From Paraburkholderia flava (GTDB lineage: Bacteria; Pseudomonadota; Gammaproteobacteria; Burkholderiales; Burkholderiaceae), in NCBI RefSeq assembly GCF_004359985.1, contig NZ_SMRO01000003.1:416205-480204 (forward strand): a DNA stretch of 64,000 nt. The letters are read 5' to 3'. Below are positions 28,772 through 37,661 of the stretch, in pieces. The notes under the pieces are model-generated. The model was not told the origin of the DNA. It saw only the letters and a list, made by a program, of their open reading frames with translations, and made no database searches. Made by a program: the position numbers and the translations under genes. Each line of letters starts with the position of its first letter. Within the stretch, counting starts at the first letter, position 1.

Positions 28772-29800
28772 ATGAACGACGATCTCCCCATTTCGCAGGG
28801 CGGCGCCGACGGCGCGGTGCCCTTTGCCCGGCTCACGCCGGAACGCGTGCTCGATGCGCTCGACGGCGTGCTCGACACGGTCGGCGTGCGCACGGACGGC
28901 CGCATGCTGCCGCTCAACAGCTACGAAAACCGCGTGTACCAGATCGGTGTCGAAGACGGCCCGCCGGTAGTCGCGAAGTTTTATCGTCCGGAGCGCTGGA
29001 CCGACGAAGCGATTCTCGAAGAGCACGCGTTCGTCGCCGATCTCGTCGAGCGCGAAATTCCCGCTGTGCCGGCCCGTTCATTCGACGGCCGCACGCTACA
29101 CGAATTCGAGGGCTTCCGCTTTTCGATTTTCGAGCGACGTGGCGGACGTGCGCCCGATCTCGACCGCAGCGATACGCTCGAATGGCTCGGGCGTTTTATC
29201 GGACGGATTCATGCGGTGGGCCGTACGCAGCGCTATACCGCGCGTCCCACACTCGACATCGATACGTTCGGCCGCGAGCCGCGCGAATATCTGCTCTCGC
29301 ACGACTTCGTGCCGGATAACGCGCGCACTGCGTGGACGACCGTCGTCGATCTCGCGCTGGAAGGCGTCGAGCATGCATTCGAGCGCGCGGGCGACATACA
29401 GGCGCTGCGGATGCACGGCGACTGCCATCCGAGCAACGTGCTGTGGACCGATGCCGGTCCGCACTTCGTCGATTTCGACGACAGCCGCATGGGGCCTGCG
29501 GTGCAGGATCTCTGGCTGCTGCTGCCGGGCGATCGACACGACGCGTCGCGTGCGCTTGCCGATCTGCTCGCGGGCTATGAGGACTTCTGCGAATTCGAGC
29601 CGCGTGAGCTGCATCTGGTTGAAGCGTTGCGCACGCTGCGGCTGATTCACTATTCGGCGTGGCTCGCGCGTCGCTGGAACGACCCGGCGTTTCCCGCTGC
29701 GTTTCCGTGGTTCAACACGCAGCGTTACTGGGAAGACCGCATTCTTGAATTGCGCGAGCAGATCGGTGCGATGCAGGAAGGTCCGCTGTGGCCGGTATAG
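28772..29800 (+). CDS. srkA: Stress response kinase A (SrkA/YihE) family Ser/Thr kinase
   Basis: 342 residues from ATG 28772. Aminoglycoside-phosphotransferase/choline-kinase fold: N-lobe with NSYENRVYQIG and the ATP Lys in VVAKFYRPERWT, catalytic loop HGDCHPSNVLW (Asp and Asn) and metal loop FVDFDDSRMGPAVQDLW. These match E. coli YihE/SrkA, which phosphorylates proteins and protects against stress-induced death. The earlier ATG at 28706 adds a non-family extension. Converges on xdhC, 18 nt away. Confidence 0.9.
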   Translation: MNDDLPISQGGADGAVPFARLTPERVLDALDGVLDTVGVRTDGRMLPLNSYENRVYQIGVEDGPPVVAKFYRPERWTDEAILEEHAFVADLVEREIPAVPARSFDGRTLHEFEGFRFSIFERRGGRAPDLDRSDTLEWLGRFIGRIHAVGRTQRYTARPTLDIDTFGREPREYLLSHDFVPDNARTAWTTVVDLALEGVEHAFERAGDIQALRMHGDCHPSNVLWTDAGPHFVDFDDSRMGPAVQDLWLLLPGDRHDASRALADLLAGYEDFCEFEPRELHLVEALRTLRLIHYSAWLARRWNDPAFPAAFPWFNTQRYWEDRILELREQIGAMQEGPLWPV

Positions 29801-29818
29801 TCGACTAAAGAAAAAACG

Positions 29819-30841
29819 CTACACGCTGCAGGTCGCGCCGCCGCTCGCGGCAATTTCGCGGGCTGCTTTCGCGCCTTCCACTTGCAGCAGCGTCGGCAGC
29901 GACACGCCGTTCTTCGCGGCCGTCACTTCCGCGAGAATCGACACTGCGATTTCCGGCGGCGTGCGGCTGCCGATGTAAATGCCGACCGGCCCATGCAGCC
30001 GCGCGAGTTCGGCATCGTTCAGATCGAATTCCTTCAGACGTTCACGCCGTGCCGCGTTATTGCGCCGGGAACCGAGCGCGCCGACGTAGAACGCGGGTGT
30101 CTTCAACGCTTCCATCAGTGCAAGATCGTCGAGCTTCGGATCGTGCGTCAGCGCGATGACCGCGCAACGTTCGTCGAGCTTCATGTCGAGGACTGTATCG
30201 TCGGGCATCGTGCGGACGATCTTCGTGCCGGGCACGTCCCACTCGTCGGTGTATTCCTCGCGCGGATCGCAGACGGTCACGTGATAGTCGAGTCCCACCG
30301 CGATATGGCACAGGTAGCGCGACAGCTGACCGGCGCCGATTACGAGCATCCGGTAGCGCGGACCGTGAATGGTCAGCAGACGTTCGCCGTCGAAGTCGAC
30401 GCCGTCGGTTGCACAGGCTGCTTCGAGGCGTGCCGTGCCGGTCGCCATGTCGACCGTGCGCGCGACGAGTTGACCTTCTTCCACCGCGCTGCACAGTTCG
30501 CCGATGCCGCTCGCGTGCGTTAGCGGTTCGAGCACGAGCTGGATCGTGCCGCCGCACGGCAGTCCGAAACGATGCGCTTCTTCGGCGGTGATGCCGTACT
30601 TCACCGCTTCGGGCACGCTCTGCTGAATGCCGAGACGGCGCACACGGTCGATCAGATCGTCTTCGATGCAGCCGCCCGAGACCGAGCCCACCACAAGGCC
30701 ATCGTCGCGCACCGCGAGCATCGCGCCTTCGGGGCGCGGCGACGAGCCCCACGTCTTGACCACGGTTACGAGTAGCGCGCGGTGTCCTTCGTCGATCCAG
30801 CGTGCACTGGATTTCAGGACTTCGAGATCCACGCTGTCCAT
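29819..30841 (-). CDS. XdhC/CoxI family molybdenum-enzyme maturation protein
   Basis: 340 residues. N-terminal XdhC_CoxI domain (LVTVVKTWGSSPRPEGAML, GSVSGGCIEDDL, GLPCGGTIQLVLEP) and C-terminal Rossmann-like XdhC_C domain (MLVIGAGQLSRYL, IALTHDPKLDD, FYVGALGSRRNNAARRERL). Family members bind Mo cofactor and help sulfurate and insert it. The Cys in GLPCGG is the likely cofactor ligand. Last gene of the Mo-hydroxylase operon, overlapping coxG by 28 nt. Confidence 0.93.
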   Translation of the reverse strand: MDSVDLEVLKSSARWIDEGHRALLVTVVKTWGSSPRPEGAMLAVRDDGLVVGSVSGGCIEDDLIDRVRRLGIQQSVPEAVKYGITAEEAHRFGLPCGGTIQLVLEPLTHASGIGELCSAVEEGQLVARTVDMATGTARLEAACATDGVDFDGERLLTIHGPRYRMLVIGAGQLSRYLCHIAVGLDYHVTVCDPREEYTDEWDVPGTKIVRTMPDDTVLDMKLDERCAVIALTHDPKLDDLALMEALKTPAFYVGALGSRRNNAARRERLKEFDLNDAELARLHGPVGIYIGSRTPPEIAVSILAEVTAAKNGVSLPTLLQVEGAKAAREIAASGGATCSV

Positions 30842-31401
30842 GATTTCTTCCTTTCCGGTTGAGCGGCTTCCGGCTGTCCATCGGCAGAAGATGGATCGGC
30901 GGGTTCCTGCGATTGTGCCGCAGCCTGCGCGTTCGCGTCGTCGACGGGTTCAGCTGAAGCGCCACTCACCTGTTCGCCGAACCGCTTGAAGAACTCGCCC
31001 GCGATCTTGCGCGCGGCACCGTCGACGAGCCGCGAGCCGATCTGCGCGAGCTTGCCGCCGACCTGTGCGCTCGCCGTGTACGACAGCTTCGTCACTTCAT
31101 CGCCTTCGGGTTCGAGCGTCACGTGTGCGTTGCCGGTGCCGAAGCCCGCCGTGCCGCCCTGCCCTTCGAAGACGATCGTGTAGGTGCGCGGCGCGTCGAT
31201 GTCGGTGAGCCGCATGCGGCCTTTGAAGCGTGCCTTCACCGGCCCGACCGACGCACTCATCGACAGCGCGAACACGTTCTCGCCGTCCGCTTCGATGCTG
31301 TCGCAGCCGGGGATCGACGCGCGCAGGATCGCGGTGTCGTTCAGCGCTTCCCATGCACGCTGCTGCGAGATCGGCAGCGTGTAGCTTTCGGTCAGTTCCA
31401 T
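30814..31401 (-). CDS. coxG: CoxG family SRPBCC protein
   Basis: 195 residues. A CoxG/SRPBCC domain covers about 1-150 (LPISQQRAWEALNDTAILRASIPGC, LRGxM-like MRLTDIDAPRTYTIVFEG, KLAQIGSRLVDGAARKIAGEFF). A disordered Ala/Gln/Pro-rich linker and a basic amphipathic tip KKSWTAWISKS follow. In Oligotropha, CoxG anchors CO dehydrogenase to the membrane; the tail here could play that part. Overlaps coxE by 10 nt and xdhC by 28 nt. Confidence 0.9.
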   Translation of the reverse strand: MELTESYTLPISQQRAWEALNDTAILRASIPGCDSIEADGENVFALSMSASVGPVKARFKGRMRLTDIDAPRTYTIVFEGQGGTAGFGTGNAHVTLEPEGDEVTKLSYTASAQVGGKLAQIGSRLVDGAARKIAGEFFKRFGEQVSGASAEPVDDANAQAAAQSQEPADPSSADGQPEAAQPERKKSWTAWISKS

Positions 31402-32654
31402 GATGTTGCTCCTTCGGAAGACGGTGTTCTTGCGACCGTGCGAGTCGTGCGAGGCGCACGCGCGAGCGGCGCGAGGTCGCGGCCGAATGCGGCGAGGCTC
31501 TCCAGATTATGGACCGGCCAGTGCACGTCGACGTGCGGCAGCATCGCCTGAACGCCGCGCGCTTTCGGTGCGAAGCCGCTATAGCGCAGCAGCGGATTGA
31601 GCCACACGATGCGATGCGCGAAGCGTCGCAGACGGGCCATTTCGGCGTCGAGCACATCGGTCGCTTCGTGATCGAGGCCGTCGGTGACGAGCAGCACGGT
31701 TGCGCGTCCGGTCAGCACGCGACGTGCCCAGCGTCGGTTGAATTCGGCGAGCGCGGCGCCGATCCGCGTGCCACCCGACCAGTCCGGCACCTGATCCGCG
31801 AGCGCCGCGAGTGCGACGTCAGGATCGCGTTCGCGCAGCGCGCGCGTCGCGTTCGTCAAGCGCGTGCCGAACAGAAACACCTGCAGACGTTCGCGCGATT
31901 GCAGCAGTGCATGGCAGAAGTACAGCACCGCGCGCGAATAGCTGCTCATCGAGCCGGAGATGTCGAGCAGCAGCACGAGCGGCGGTTTGCGCTCGACAAC
32001 CGCGCGATACTTCCACACCGTCCAGTCGCCGCCCGCGCGCACCGCGTGACGTGCGCTCGCGCGCAGGTCCGCATGCGTGCCGCGCGACGCGGCCTTCAGA
32101 CGTCTTGTCGGTTCGGTCGCGAGCGGCACGCGTTGCCCACGAATCATGTGACGCAGCGTGCGCCATTCGTCGGCGGTGAGCGTGTCGAAGTCGCGATGCC
32201 GCAGACGCTCTTCCGCGCTGAACGTCACGTGCGCGTGCAGTTCGTGCTGCGCGGTCTCGACCGGCGGTCGTGCATCGCGCGATGCGGGCGGACGCACGGC
32301 GAGCGCGTCGGCGAGACGGTTGTTGCGCTTCGGCGGCGGCAGGCCGTTGCGAACCTTCGGCAGCAGCAACGCGCGCAGCTTGCCTTCCCAGTCGGGGTCG
32401 CGCCAGAACAGCGTGAAGGCCGTGTCGAACAGATCGCGTTCATCGGGGGCTGATACGAGCGTTGCTGCGAGTGCTGCACGCACGTCGTCGCGTCGCGCGA
32501 GATCGACCCATTGCAGTGCGGCGAGTGCGTCGACGGATTGCGCGGGCGACATCGGTAACCCCGCGCCGCGCAGCACGCGCACGAAGTGCACGACGTTGCG
32601 CGCGAGCGTGTCGGGCTGCGATGCGCTGACGGAAGACGAGGGCACTCGCGTCAT
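31392..32654 (-). CDS. coxE: CoxE family von Willebrand factor A protein
   Basis: 420 residues from ATG 32654, 5 nt past the coxD stop; a GTG at 32663 overlapping that stop (GTGA) is an equally good start. The MIDAS motif DISGSM lies in the C-terminal vWA domain, with the Thr and Asp later in VTDGLDHEATD. CoxE works with the MoxR-type ATPase CoxD to assemble the Mo-Cu or Mo site of CO dehydrogenase-like enzymes. Confidence 0.92.
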   Translation of the reverse strand: MTRVPSSSVSASQPDTLARNVVHFVRVLRGAGLPMSPAQSVDALAALQWVDLARRDDVRAALAATLVSAPDERDLFDTAFTLFWRDPDWEGKLRALLLPKVRNGLPPPKRNNRLADALAVRPPASRDARPPVETAQHELHAHVTFSAEERLRHRDFDTLTADEWRTLRHMIRGQRVPLATEPTRRLKAASRGTHADLRASARHAVRAGGDWTVWKYRAVVERKPPLVLLLDISGSMSSYSRAVLYFCHALLQSRERLQVFLFGTRLTNATRALRERDPDVALAALADQVPDWSGGTRIGAALAEFNRRWARRVLTGRATVLLVTDGLDHEATDVLDAEMARLRRFAHRIVWLNPLLRYSGFAPKARGVQAMLPHVDVHWPVHNLESLAAFGRDLAPLARAPRTTRTVARTPSSEGATSWN

Positions 32655-32659
32655 CGCAT

Positions 32660-33547
32660 TCACCCCGCAGCCGCGAGACACTGCGCGATCTGCTGCGCGT
32701 CGACGCGCGCGAGGTCGTCCTGATACTTGAGCAGCACGCCGAGCGTGTCCTGCACCGACTGCGGATCGAGTTCCGTCACCGACAGCGCTTCGAGCGCGCG
32801 ACACCAGTCGATCGTCTCAGCGATACCCGGTGCCTTGAACAGATCCATCCCGCGCAGCCGATGCACGAAATCGACCGCGCGACGCTGCAGTTCCGCCGAC
32901 GTCTGCGGCGCGCGCGCGGCGACGATCGCCAGCTCGCGATCGCGTTCCGGATAACCGATCCATTGATACAGACAGCGCCGTTTCAACGCGTCGTGAACCT
33001 CACGCGTGCGATTCGACGTCATCACGACGACGGGCGGTTGCACCGCACGCACGGTGCCGTACTCGGGAATCGACACCTGGAAATCCGACAGCAGTTCGAG
33101 CAGGAACGCTTCGAACGGTTCGTCCGCGCGATCGATCTCGTCGATCAGCAGCACGCGGCGTGCGCCCGGATGCTGTTCGTCCGGCATCAACGCCTGCAGC
33201 AGCGGACGCTTCAGCAGGAATTCGCTGCGATACAGCGTGTCGTTCGCGGGACGTTCGCCCGATGCTTCGGCGAGCCGCAGCGCCATGATCTGTCGCGGGT
33301 AGTCCCACTCGTACAGCGCGCTCGCGGTGTCGAGACCTTCGTAGCATTGCAGCCGCAGCATCGACGTGCCGAGCATGCCCGCGGTCGCCTTCGCGAGTTC
33401 GGTCTTGCCGACGCCGGGCTCGCCTTCGACGAACAGCGGCCGCTCCATGCGCAGCGCGAGGAACAGGCCGGTCGCGAGTTCGCGGCTCGCAAAGTAGCCT
33501 TGCGCAGCGAGTTGCGCGGCGGTGTCGTCGATTGAAGCGGGCTGCAT
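32660..33547 (-). CDS. coxD: CoxD, MoxR-family AAA+ ATPase
   Basis: 295 residues. Walker A GEPGVGKTEL (about 40-50), Walker B VLLIDEIDRAD, sensor 1 VVMTSNRTREVHDALKRRC and the MoxR lid domain are all visible. CoxD is a chaperone ATPase needed for cofactor maturation in CO dehydrogenase. It sits between the structural gene for the FAD subunit and coxE, the canonical order. Confidence 0.93.
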   Translation of the reverse strand: MQPASIDDTAAQLAAQGYFASRELATGLFLALRMERPLFVEGEPGVGKTELAKATAGMLGTSMLRLQCYEGLDTASALYEWDYPRQIMALRLAEASGERPANDTLYRSEFLLKRPLLQALMPDEQHPGARRVLLIDEIDRADEPFEAFLLELLSDFQVSIPEYGTVRAVQPPVVVMTSNRTREVHDALKRRCLYQWIGYPERDRELAIVAARAPQTSAELQRRAVDFVHRLRGMDLFKAPGIAETIDWCRALEALSVTELDPQSVQDTLGVLLKYQDDLARVDAQQIAQCLAAAG

Positions 33548-33607
33548 GATTCTCCTGATGCGGATGGACGCAGCCTGTCGCGCAGGCTGCGTCGTCGTGC
33601 GACGTTG

Positions 33608-34405
33608 CTAACCGTTCGCCCGTGTGACCGCACGCGCGGCTAGCACTGGGATCAGATGCGCGCGATAAGCGGCGTCCGCGTGCATATCGGTGTTCAGGTC
33701 GGTCGCGGCGATCGTCACGCCGCGCGCTGCCTGCGGCGTGAAGTTCGCGGTAAGCGCCGCTTCGAGGGCCTGCGCGCGAAACACCGACGATGCCGCGCCC
33801 GTCACCGCAACACGCACGCCGTTCGCAAACTTCGCGACGAACACACCGACGAGCGCGAAGTGTGAAGCCGGGTTGTTGAATTTCTCGTACGCGGCACGCT
33901 CGGGTACGGGAAATTCGACGGCGGTGAGTAGCTCGTCGGGTTGCAGCGCGGTCTCGTACATGCCGACGAAAAAGTCGTCAGCGGTAATGCGCCGTCGATC
34001 GGTGACGACCGTTGCGCCGAGCGCGAGCACGGCCGACGGATAGCACGCGGCCGGATCGTTGTTCGCAAGCGAACCGCCGATCGTGCCGAGCGCGCGCACC
34101 TGGCGATCGCCAATGTGTGCGGCGAGCGCAGCAAGTCCCGGCAGCACGCGACGCACATCCGCGTGATCCGCGACGTCCGCATGACAGACGGCCGCGCCGA
34201 TCGTCACGCTCTTCGCGTCGACGCGAATCTCCTTCAGCGCGGCGATACGTGTGACGTCGATCAGCTTCGACGGCTGCGCGAGACGCAGCCGCATTGTCGG
34301 CAGCAGGCTTTGTCCGCCGGCCAGAAATTTCGCGTCGCTGTCCGCTGCGACGGCGGCGACTGCGGCCTTCGCATCGGCCGCGCGTTGATAGTCGAATGAG
34401 TACAT
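33608..34405 (-). CDS. CoxM-like FAD-binding medium subunit of a molybdenum hydroxylase
   Basis: 265 residues. Flavoprotein subunit of xanthine oxidase-family enzymes. FAD contacts are FLAGGQSLLPTMRLRL and LGTIGGSLANNDPAACYPS; a CODH_C-type C-terminal domain includes FNNPASHFALVGVFVAK. It passes electrons from the 2Fe-2S subunit to the acceptor. 27 nt downstream of the large subunit and 60 nt before coxD. Slightly short compared with about 285 for CoxM. Confidence 0.92.
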   Translation of the reverse strand: MYSFDYQRAADAKAAVAAVAADSDAKFLAGGQSLLPTMRLRLAQPSKLIDVTRIAALKEIRVDAKSVTIGAAVCHADVADHADVRRVLPGLAALAAHIGDRQVRALGTIGGSLANNDPAACYPSAVLALGATVVTDRRRITADDFFVGMYETALQPDELLTAVEFPVPERAAYEKFNNPASHFALVGVFVAKFANGVRVAVTGAASSVFRAQALEAALTANFTPQAARGVTIAATDLNTDMHADAAYRAHLIPVLAARAVTRANG

Positions 34406-34432
34406 GTCGGTTCCCTTCGCTGGACGGTGGGC

Positions 34433-36814
34433 TTACGCGTGCTGCGCGGCTTGGATCGCGGACCATACGCGATGCGGTGTCGCCGGCATCTGCAGGTCCT
34501 TCACGCCGAGCGGCGCGAGCGCGTCGACAATCGCGTTGATGACGGCGGGCGGCGAACCGATCGCGCCTGCCTCGCCGCAGCCCTTCACGCCCAGCGGATT
34601 GTGCGTGCACGGTGTGCCCTTCGCGGTTTCCACCGTGAAGTTGGGCAGATCCGACGCACGCGGCATCGCGTAGTCCATGTACGAACCGGACAGCAACTGG
34701 CCGCTCTCGTTGTCGTACACGCAGCGCTCCAGCATCGCCTGACCGACGCCCTGGCCGATGCCTCCATGCACCTGACCTTCGACGATCATCGGGTTGATCA
34801 CGTTGCCGAAATCGTCGACGGCGGTGAAGCGCTCGATGCGCGTTTCGCCGGTATCGACGTCGACCTCGACCTCGCAGATGTACGCGCCCGACGGGTACGT
34901 GAAATTCGTCGGATCGTAGAACGCGCTTTCGTCGAGTCCGGGTTCGAGCTTGTCGAGCGGATAGTTGTGCGGCACGTACGCGGCAAGCGACACGTCGGCG
35001 AAGGTCTTCGTGCGGTCCGTGCCCGCGACGCGGAACGTGCCGTCCTTGAACTCGATGTCGTCGGCGGACGCTTCGAGCAGATGCGCGGCGATCTTCTTCG
35101 CTTTCGATTCGATCTTGTCGAGCGCCTTCATGATCGCCGAGCCGCCTACCGCGATCGAACGCGACCCATACGTTCCCATGCCGAACGGAATGCGGCCGGT
35201 GTCGCCGTGCACGACTTCGACGTTATCGATCGACATGCCGAGCCGGTCCGCGACCACCTGCGCGAAGGTCGTTTCGTGCCCCTGGCCGTGACTGTGCGAA
35301 CCGGTGAACACGGTGACCGAGCCGGTCGGATGCACGCGGATTTCGCCGACTTCGAACAACCCCGCACGCGCGCCGAGCGCGCCCGCGATGTTCGACGGCG
35401 CGAGTCCGCACGCTTCGATGTAGCACGAGTAGCCGAGGCCGCGACGTTTGCCTTCGCGTTCCGACGCGGCGCGTCGTGCGGCGAAGCCTTTCACGTCCGC
35501 GAGTTCGAGCGCGCGCGACAGGCACGCTTCGTAGTCGCCGGTGTCGTAGGTGAGACCCACGGGCGTCGCGTACGGAAACGAGCGGATGAAATTGCGGCGG
35601 CGCAGATCGGACGGGTCGAGCTGCAGTTCGCGCGCGGCGGTTTCGACGAGCCGTTCGACCACGTACGTCGCTTCGGGCCGGCCCGCGCCGCGATACGCAT
35701 CGACGGGTACCGTGTTCGTGAAGACCGCCTTCACTTCGGCGTAGATCGCGGGCGTCGCGTACTGACCGGCGAGCAACGTCGCGTACAGGATGGTCGGCAC
35801 GCTCGACGCGAACGTCGACAGGTACGCGCCCATGTTCGCGATCGTATGCACGCGCATCGCGAGGAATTTGCCGTTCGCGTCGATCGCGAGTTCGGCTTTC
35901 GTCACGTGATCGCGGCCGTGTGCGTCCGAGATGAACGCTTCCGAACGCTCGGCAGTCCACTTCACCGGACGACGGATTTTCTTCGACGCCCACGTCAACG
36001 CGACGTCTTCCGCGTACAGGAAAATCTTCGAACCGAAACCGCCGCCGACATCCGGCGCGATGATCCGCACTTTCGATTCCGGCAGCGCGAGCACGAACGC
36101 CGCCATCAACAGCCGCTCGACGTGCGGATTCTGGTTCGCGACGTAGACCGTGTAGCTGTCGTCGTGCGCCGAATAGCTCGCGTTCACCGCGCGCGGTTCG
36201 ATGGCGTTCGGCACGAGGCGGTTGTTCACGATGTCGAGCGTCGTGACGTGCGCGGCTTTCGCGAACGCGGCATCGGTCGCGGCCTTGTCGCCGTGGCCCC
36301 ACGTGTAGCAGGTGTTGTCGGGGACTTCGTCGTGGACCGCGGGCTGGCCCGCGTCGGCTGCGTGCGCGGTGTCGACGGACGCGGGCAGCACGTCGTAGTC
36401 GACATCGATCAGCTCGGCGGCATCCTTCGCGGCCTTCACCGAATCGGCGATCACGAGCGCGACCTGGTCGCCGACGTGGCGCGCCTTCGTATGTGCGATC
36501 ACCGGATGCGGCGGCTCGTTCATTGGCTTGCCGTCGATGCTGTGGATCAGCCAGCCGCACGGCAGGCCGCCGACGTTGTCGGCCGCGAGATCGGCGCCGG
36601 TGAAGATCGCGACGACGCCCGGCGATTGCTTCGCGGCGGTAGTGTCGACATGGCGGATGCGCGCGTGCGCATGCGGCGATCTGACGAAGATCGCGTAGGT
36701 CTGTTGCGGCAGGACGATGTCGTCGGTGTACTGACCGTTGCCGGTGAGGAAGCGGTAGTCTTCCTTGCGCTTGACGGAAGCGCCGATGACGCGGGTGGAG
36801 TCGGGTGCGTTCAT
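34433..36814 (-). CDS. CoxL-like (form II) molybdopterin-binding large subunit
   Basis: 793 residues from ATG 36814. Catalytic subunit of a xanthine oxidase-family Mo hydroxylase with the usual a/b hammerhead ([21 protein letters not shown]) and two Mo-cofactor domains. The active-site loop reads AYRGAGR at 373-379 (35678-35701). CO dehydrogenase form I has AYxCSFR, whose Cys binds Cu, so this is form II and lacks the copper ligand. The catalytic Glu is present in GCGEAGAIG near the C-terminus. Its substrate may be an aldehyde, purine or aromatic heterocycle; nothing here decides. Confidence 0.92.
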   Translation of the reverse strand: MNAPDSTRVIGASVKRKEDYRFLTGNGQYTDDIVLPQQTYAIFVRSPHAHARIRHVDTTAAKQSPGVVAIFTGADLAADNVGGLPCGWLIHSIDGKPMNEPPHPVIAHTKARHVGDQVALVIADSVKAAKDAAELIDVDYDVLPASVDTAHAADAGQPAVHDEVPDNTCYTWGHGDKAATDAAFAKAAHVTTLDIVNNRLVPNAIEPRAVNASYSAHDDSYTVYVANQNPHVERLLMAAFVLALPESKVRIIAPDVGGGFGSKIFLYAEDVALTWASKKIRRPVKWTAERSEAFISDAHGRDHVTKAELAIDANGKFLAMRVHTIANMGAYLSTFASSVPTILYATLLAGQYATPAIYAEVKAVFTNTVPVDAYRGAGRPEATYVVERLVETAARELQLDPSDLRRRNFIRSFPYATPVGLTYDTGDYEACLSRALELADVKGFAARRAASEREGKRRGLGYSCYIEACGLAPSNIAGALGARAGLFEVGEIRVHPTGSVTVFTGSHSHGQGHETTFAQVVADRLGMSIDNVEVVHGDTGRIPFGMGTYGSRSIAVGGSAIMKALDKIESKAKKIAAHLLEASADDIEFKDGTFRVAGTDRTKTFADVSLAAYVPHNYPLDKLEPGLDESAFYDPTNFTYPSGAYICEVEVDVDTGETRIERFTAVDDFGNVINPMIVEGQVHGGIGQGVGQAMLERCVYDNESGQLLSGSYMDYAMPRASDLPNFTVETAKGTPCTHNPLGVKGCGEAGAIGSPPAVINAIVDALAPLGVKDLQMPATPHRVWSAIQAAQHA

Positions 36815-36824
36815 GGCAGGCTCC

Positions 36825-37334
36825 TCACGCTGCGGCGCGGGCTGTCTGGCCCGCTGCCGGTGTGTCCGCCTGCATGCCCGCAGCACCTTCGAGCACGGCC
36901 TTCACGATGTTGTGATACCCCGTACAGCGACACAGATTGCCGTCGAGCTGCGCGCGCACATCCGCCTCGGTGAGTCCGGGTTGAGACGCGACGAGCGCAG
37001 TCGCGCTCATCACCATGCCTGGCGTACAGAAGCCGCACTGCAACCCGTGGCACGCGCGGAACGCGGCCTGCATCGGATGCAGTTCGCCGTCTTTCGACAA
37101 CCCTTCGATCGTCGTGATCGACGCGCCTTCGGCCTGCACGGCGAGGATGTTGCACGACTTGATCGCACGGCCTTCCAGATGCACGGTACACGCGCCGCAC
37201 TGCGCGGTGTCGCAGCCGATGTGCGTGCCGGTCAACCGCAACTGTTCACGCAGGAACTGGACAAGCAGGGTGTGAGGTTCGATCTGGGCGGTCACGGGCG
37301 TGCCGTTTACCGTCAGACTGATGCTGATCGCCAT
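36825..37334 (-). CDS. CoxS-like 2Fe-2S small subunit of a molybdenum hydroxylase
   Basis: 169 residues. The N-terminal plant-ferredoxin-type cluster uses Cys41, 46, 49 and 61; the C-terminal four-helix cluster uses Cys100, 103, 135 and 137 ([14 protein letters not shown]). It relays electrons from the Mo centre to FAD. First gene of the seven-gene operon, 10 nt before the large subunit. The last 15 residues are Ala-rich and outside the family core. Confidence 0.94.
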   Translation of the reverse strand: MAISISLTVNGTPVTAQIEPHTLLVQFLREQLRLTGTHIGCDTAQCGACTVHLEGRAIKSCNILAVQAEGASITTIEGLSKDGELHPMQAAFRACHGLQCGFCTPGMVMSATALVASQPGLTEADVRAQLDGNLCRCTGYHNIVKAVLEGAAGMQADTPAAGQTARAAA

Positions 37335-37351
37335 GGGGTGTCTCCTGTCGA

Positions 37352-37381
37352 CCCGAGTTAGCGCTTTAGCGCTTACTCGGG
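37352..37381. repeat. Hairpin repeat unit 1 (GAGTTAGCGCTTTAGCGC family)
   Basis: 30-bp dyad: outer arms CCCGAGT/ACTCGGG and inner self-complementary AGCGCT on each side of TT. It lies just upstream of the CoxS-like gene. It resembles REP-like elements dispersed in Burkholderia sensu lato, recalled rather than searched. Confidence 0.7.
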
Positions 37382-37389
37382 TCCCATGT

Positions 37390-37418
37390 CGGAGTTAGCG
37401 CTTTAGCGCCTTACTCCG
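37390..37418. repeat. Hairpin repeat unit 2 (GAGTTAGCGCTTTAGCGC family)
   Basis: Second copy of the same core, with outer arms CGGAGT/ACTCCG. It is separated from unit 1 by 8 nt and in the same orientation. The arm changes are compensatory (CCCGAGT/ACTCGGG versus CGGAGT/ACTCCG), which argues for selection on folding or for independent copies. Confidence 0.7.
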
Positions 37419-37595
37419 GGGTTGGGGGATGAGAGACCGGCTCGGGCCCATTACTGACTACCTGCCGCCTGACTGCTGAAGGGTCCGGTTCGGTTGGTGC
37501 TTTGTTATGGTGTAAGAAAGTAAAGCACAAATCCCGTAGTGCTGCCATTGGGGCGGGGCGTAAGCCGCCCGCCAATGCGCTGCGGAGAACAGCCG

Positions 37596-37626
37596 AAAAA
37601 AAACCGCAGGCCAGAAGGTCTGCGGT
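37596..37626 (-). terminator. Terminator of the APC permease gene
   Basis: On the minus strand, a 7-bp stem (37603-37609 with 37620-37626) is followed by eight U, about 35 nt beyond the stop at 37662. Confidence 0.9.
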
Positions 37627-37661
37627 TGCGATGCTGCAGTGCGCGAAGTCGAATCAGCGCG

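Larger units (their letters stand above)
37335..37661. other. Intergenic region upstream of the Mo-hydroxylase operon (327 bp)
   Basis: No gene. It holds two tandem hairpin repeats (37352-37418), an inverted repeat 37497-37503/37522-37528 that could be an operator, and the terminator of the APC permease. The operon promoter must lie here but I cannot place its boxes with confidence. Confidence 0.6.

Noticed and set aside
34427..36973. 848-residue plus-strand open frame
   Set aside because: It is exactly antisense to the CoxL-like gene, is extremely Arg-rich, and matches no family; it is the usual open antisense frame of GC-rich coding DNA.
29819..37334. Bona fide aerobic CO dehydrogenase
   Set aside because: The large subunit lacks the Cys of the AYxCSFR loop (it has AYRGAGR), so the copper ligand required by form I enzymes is missing.
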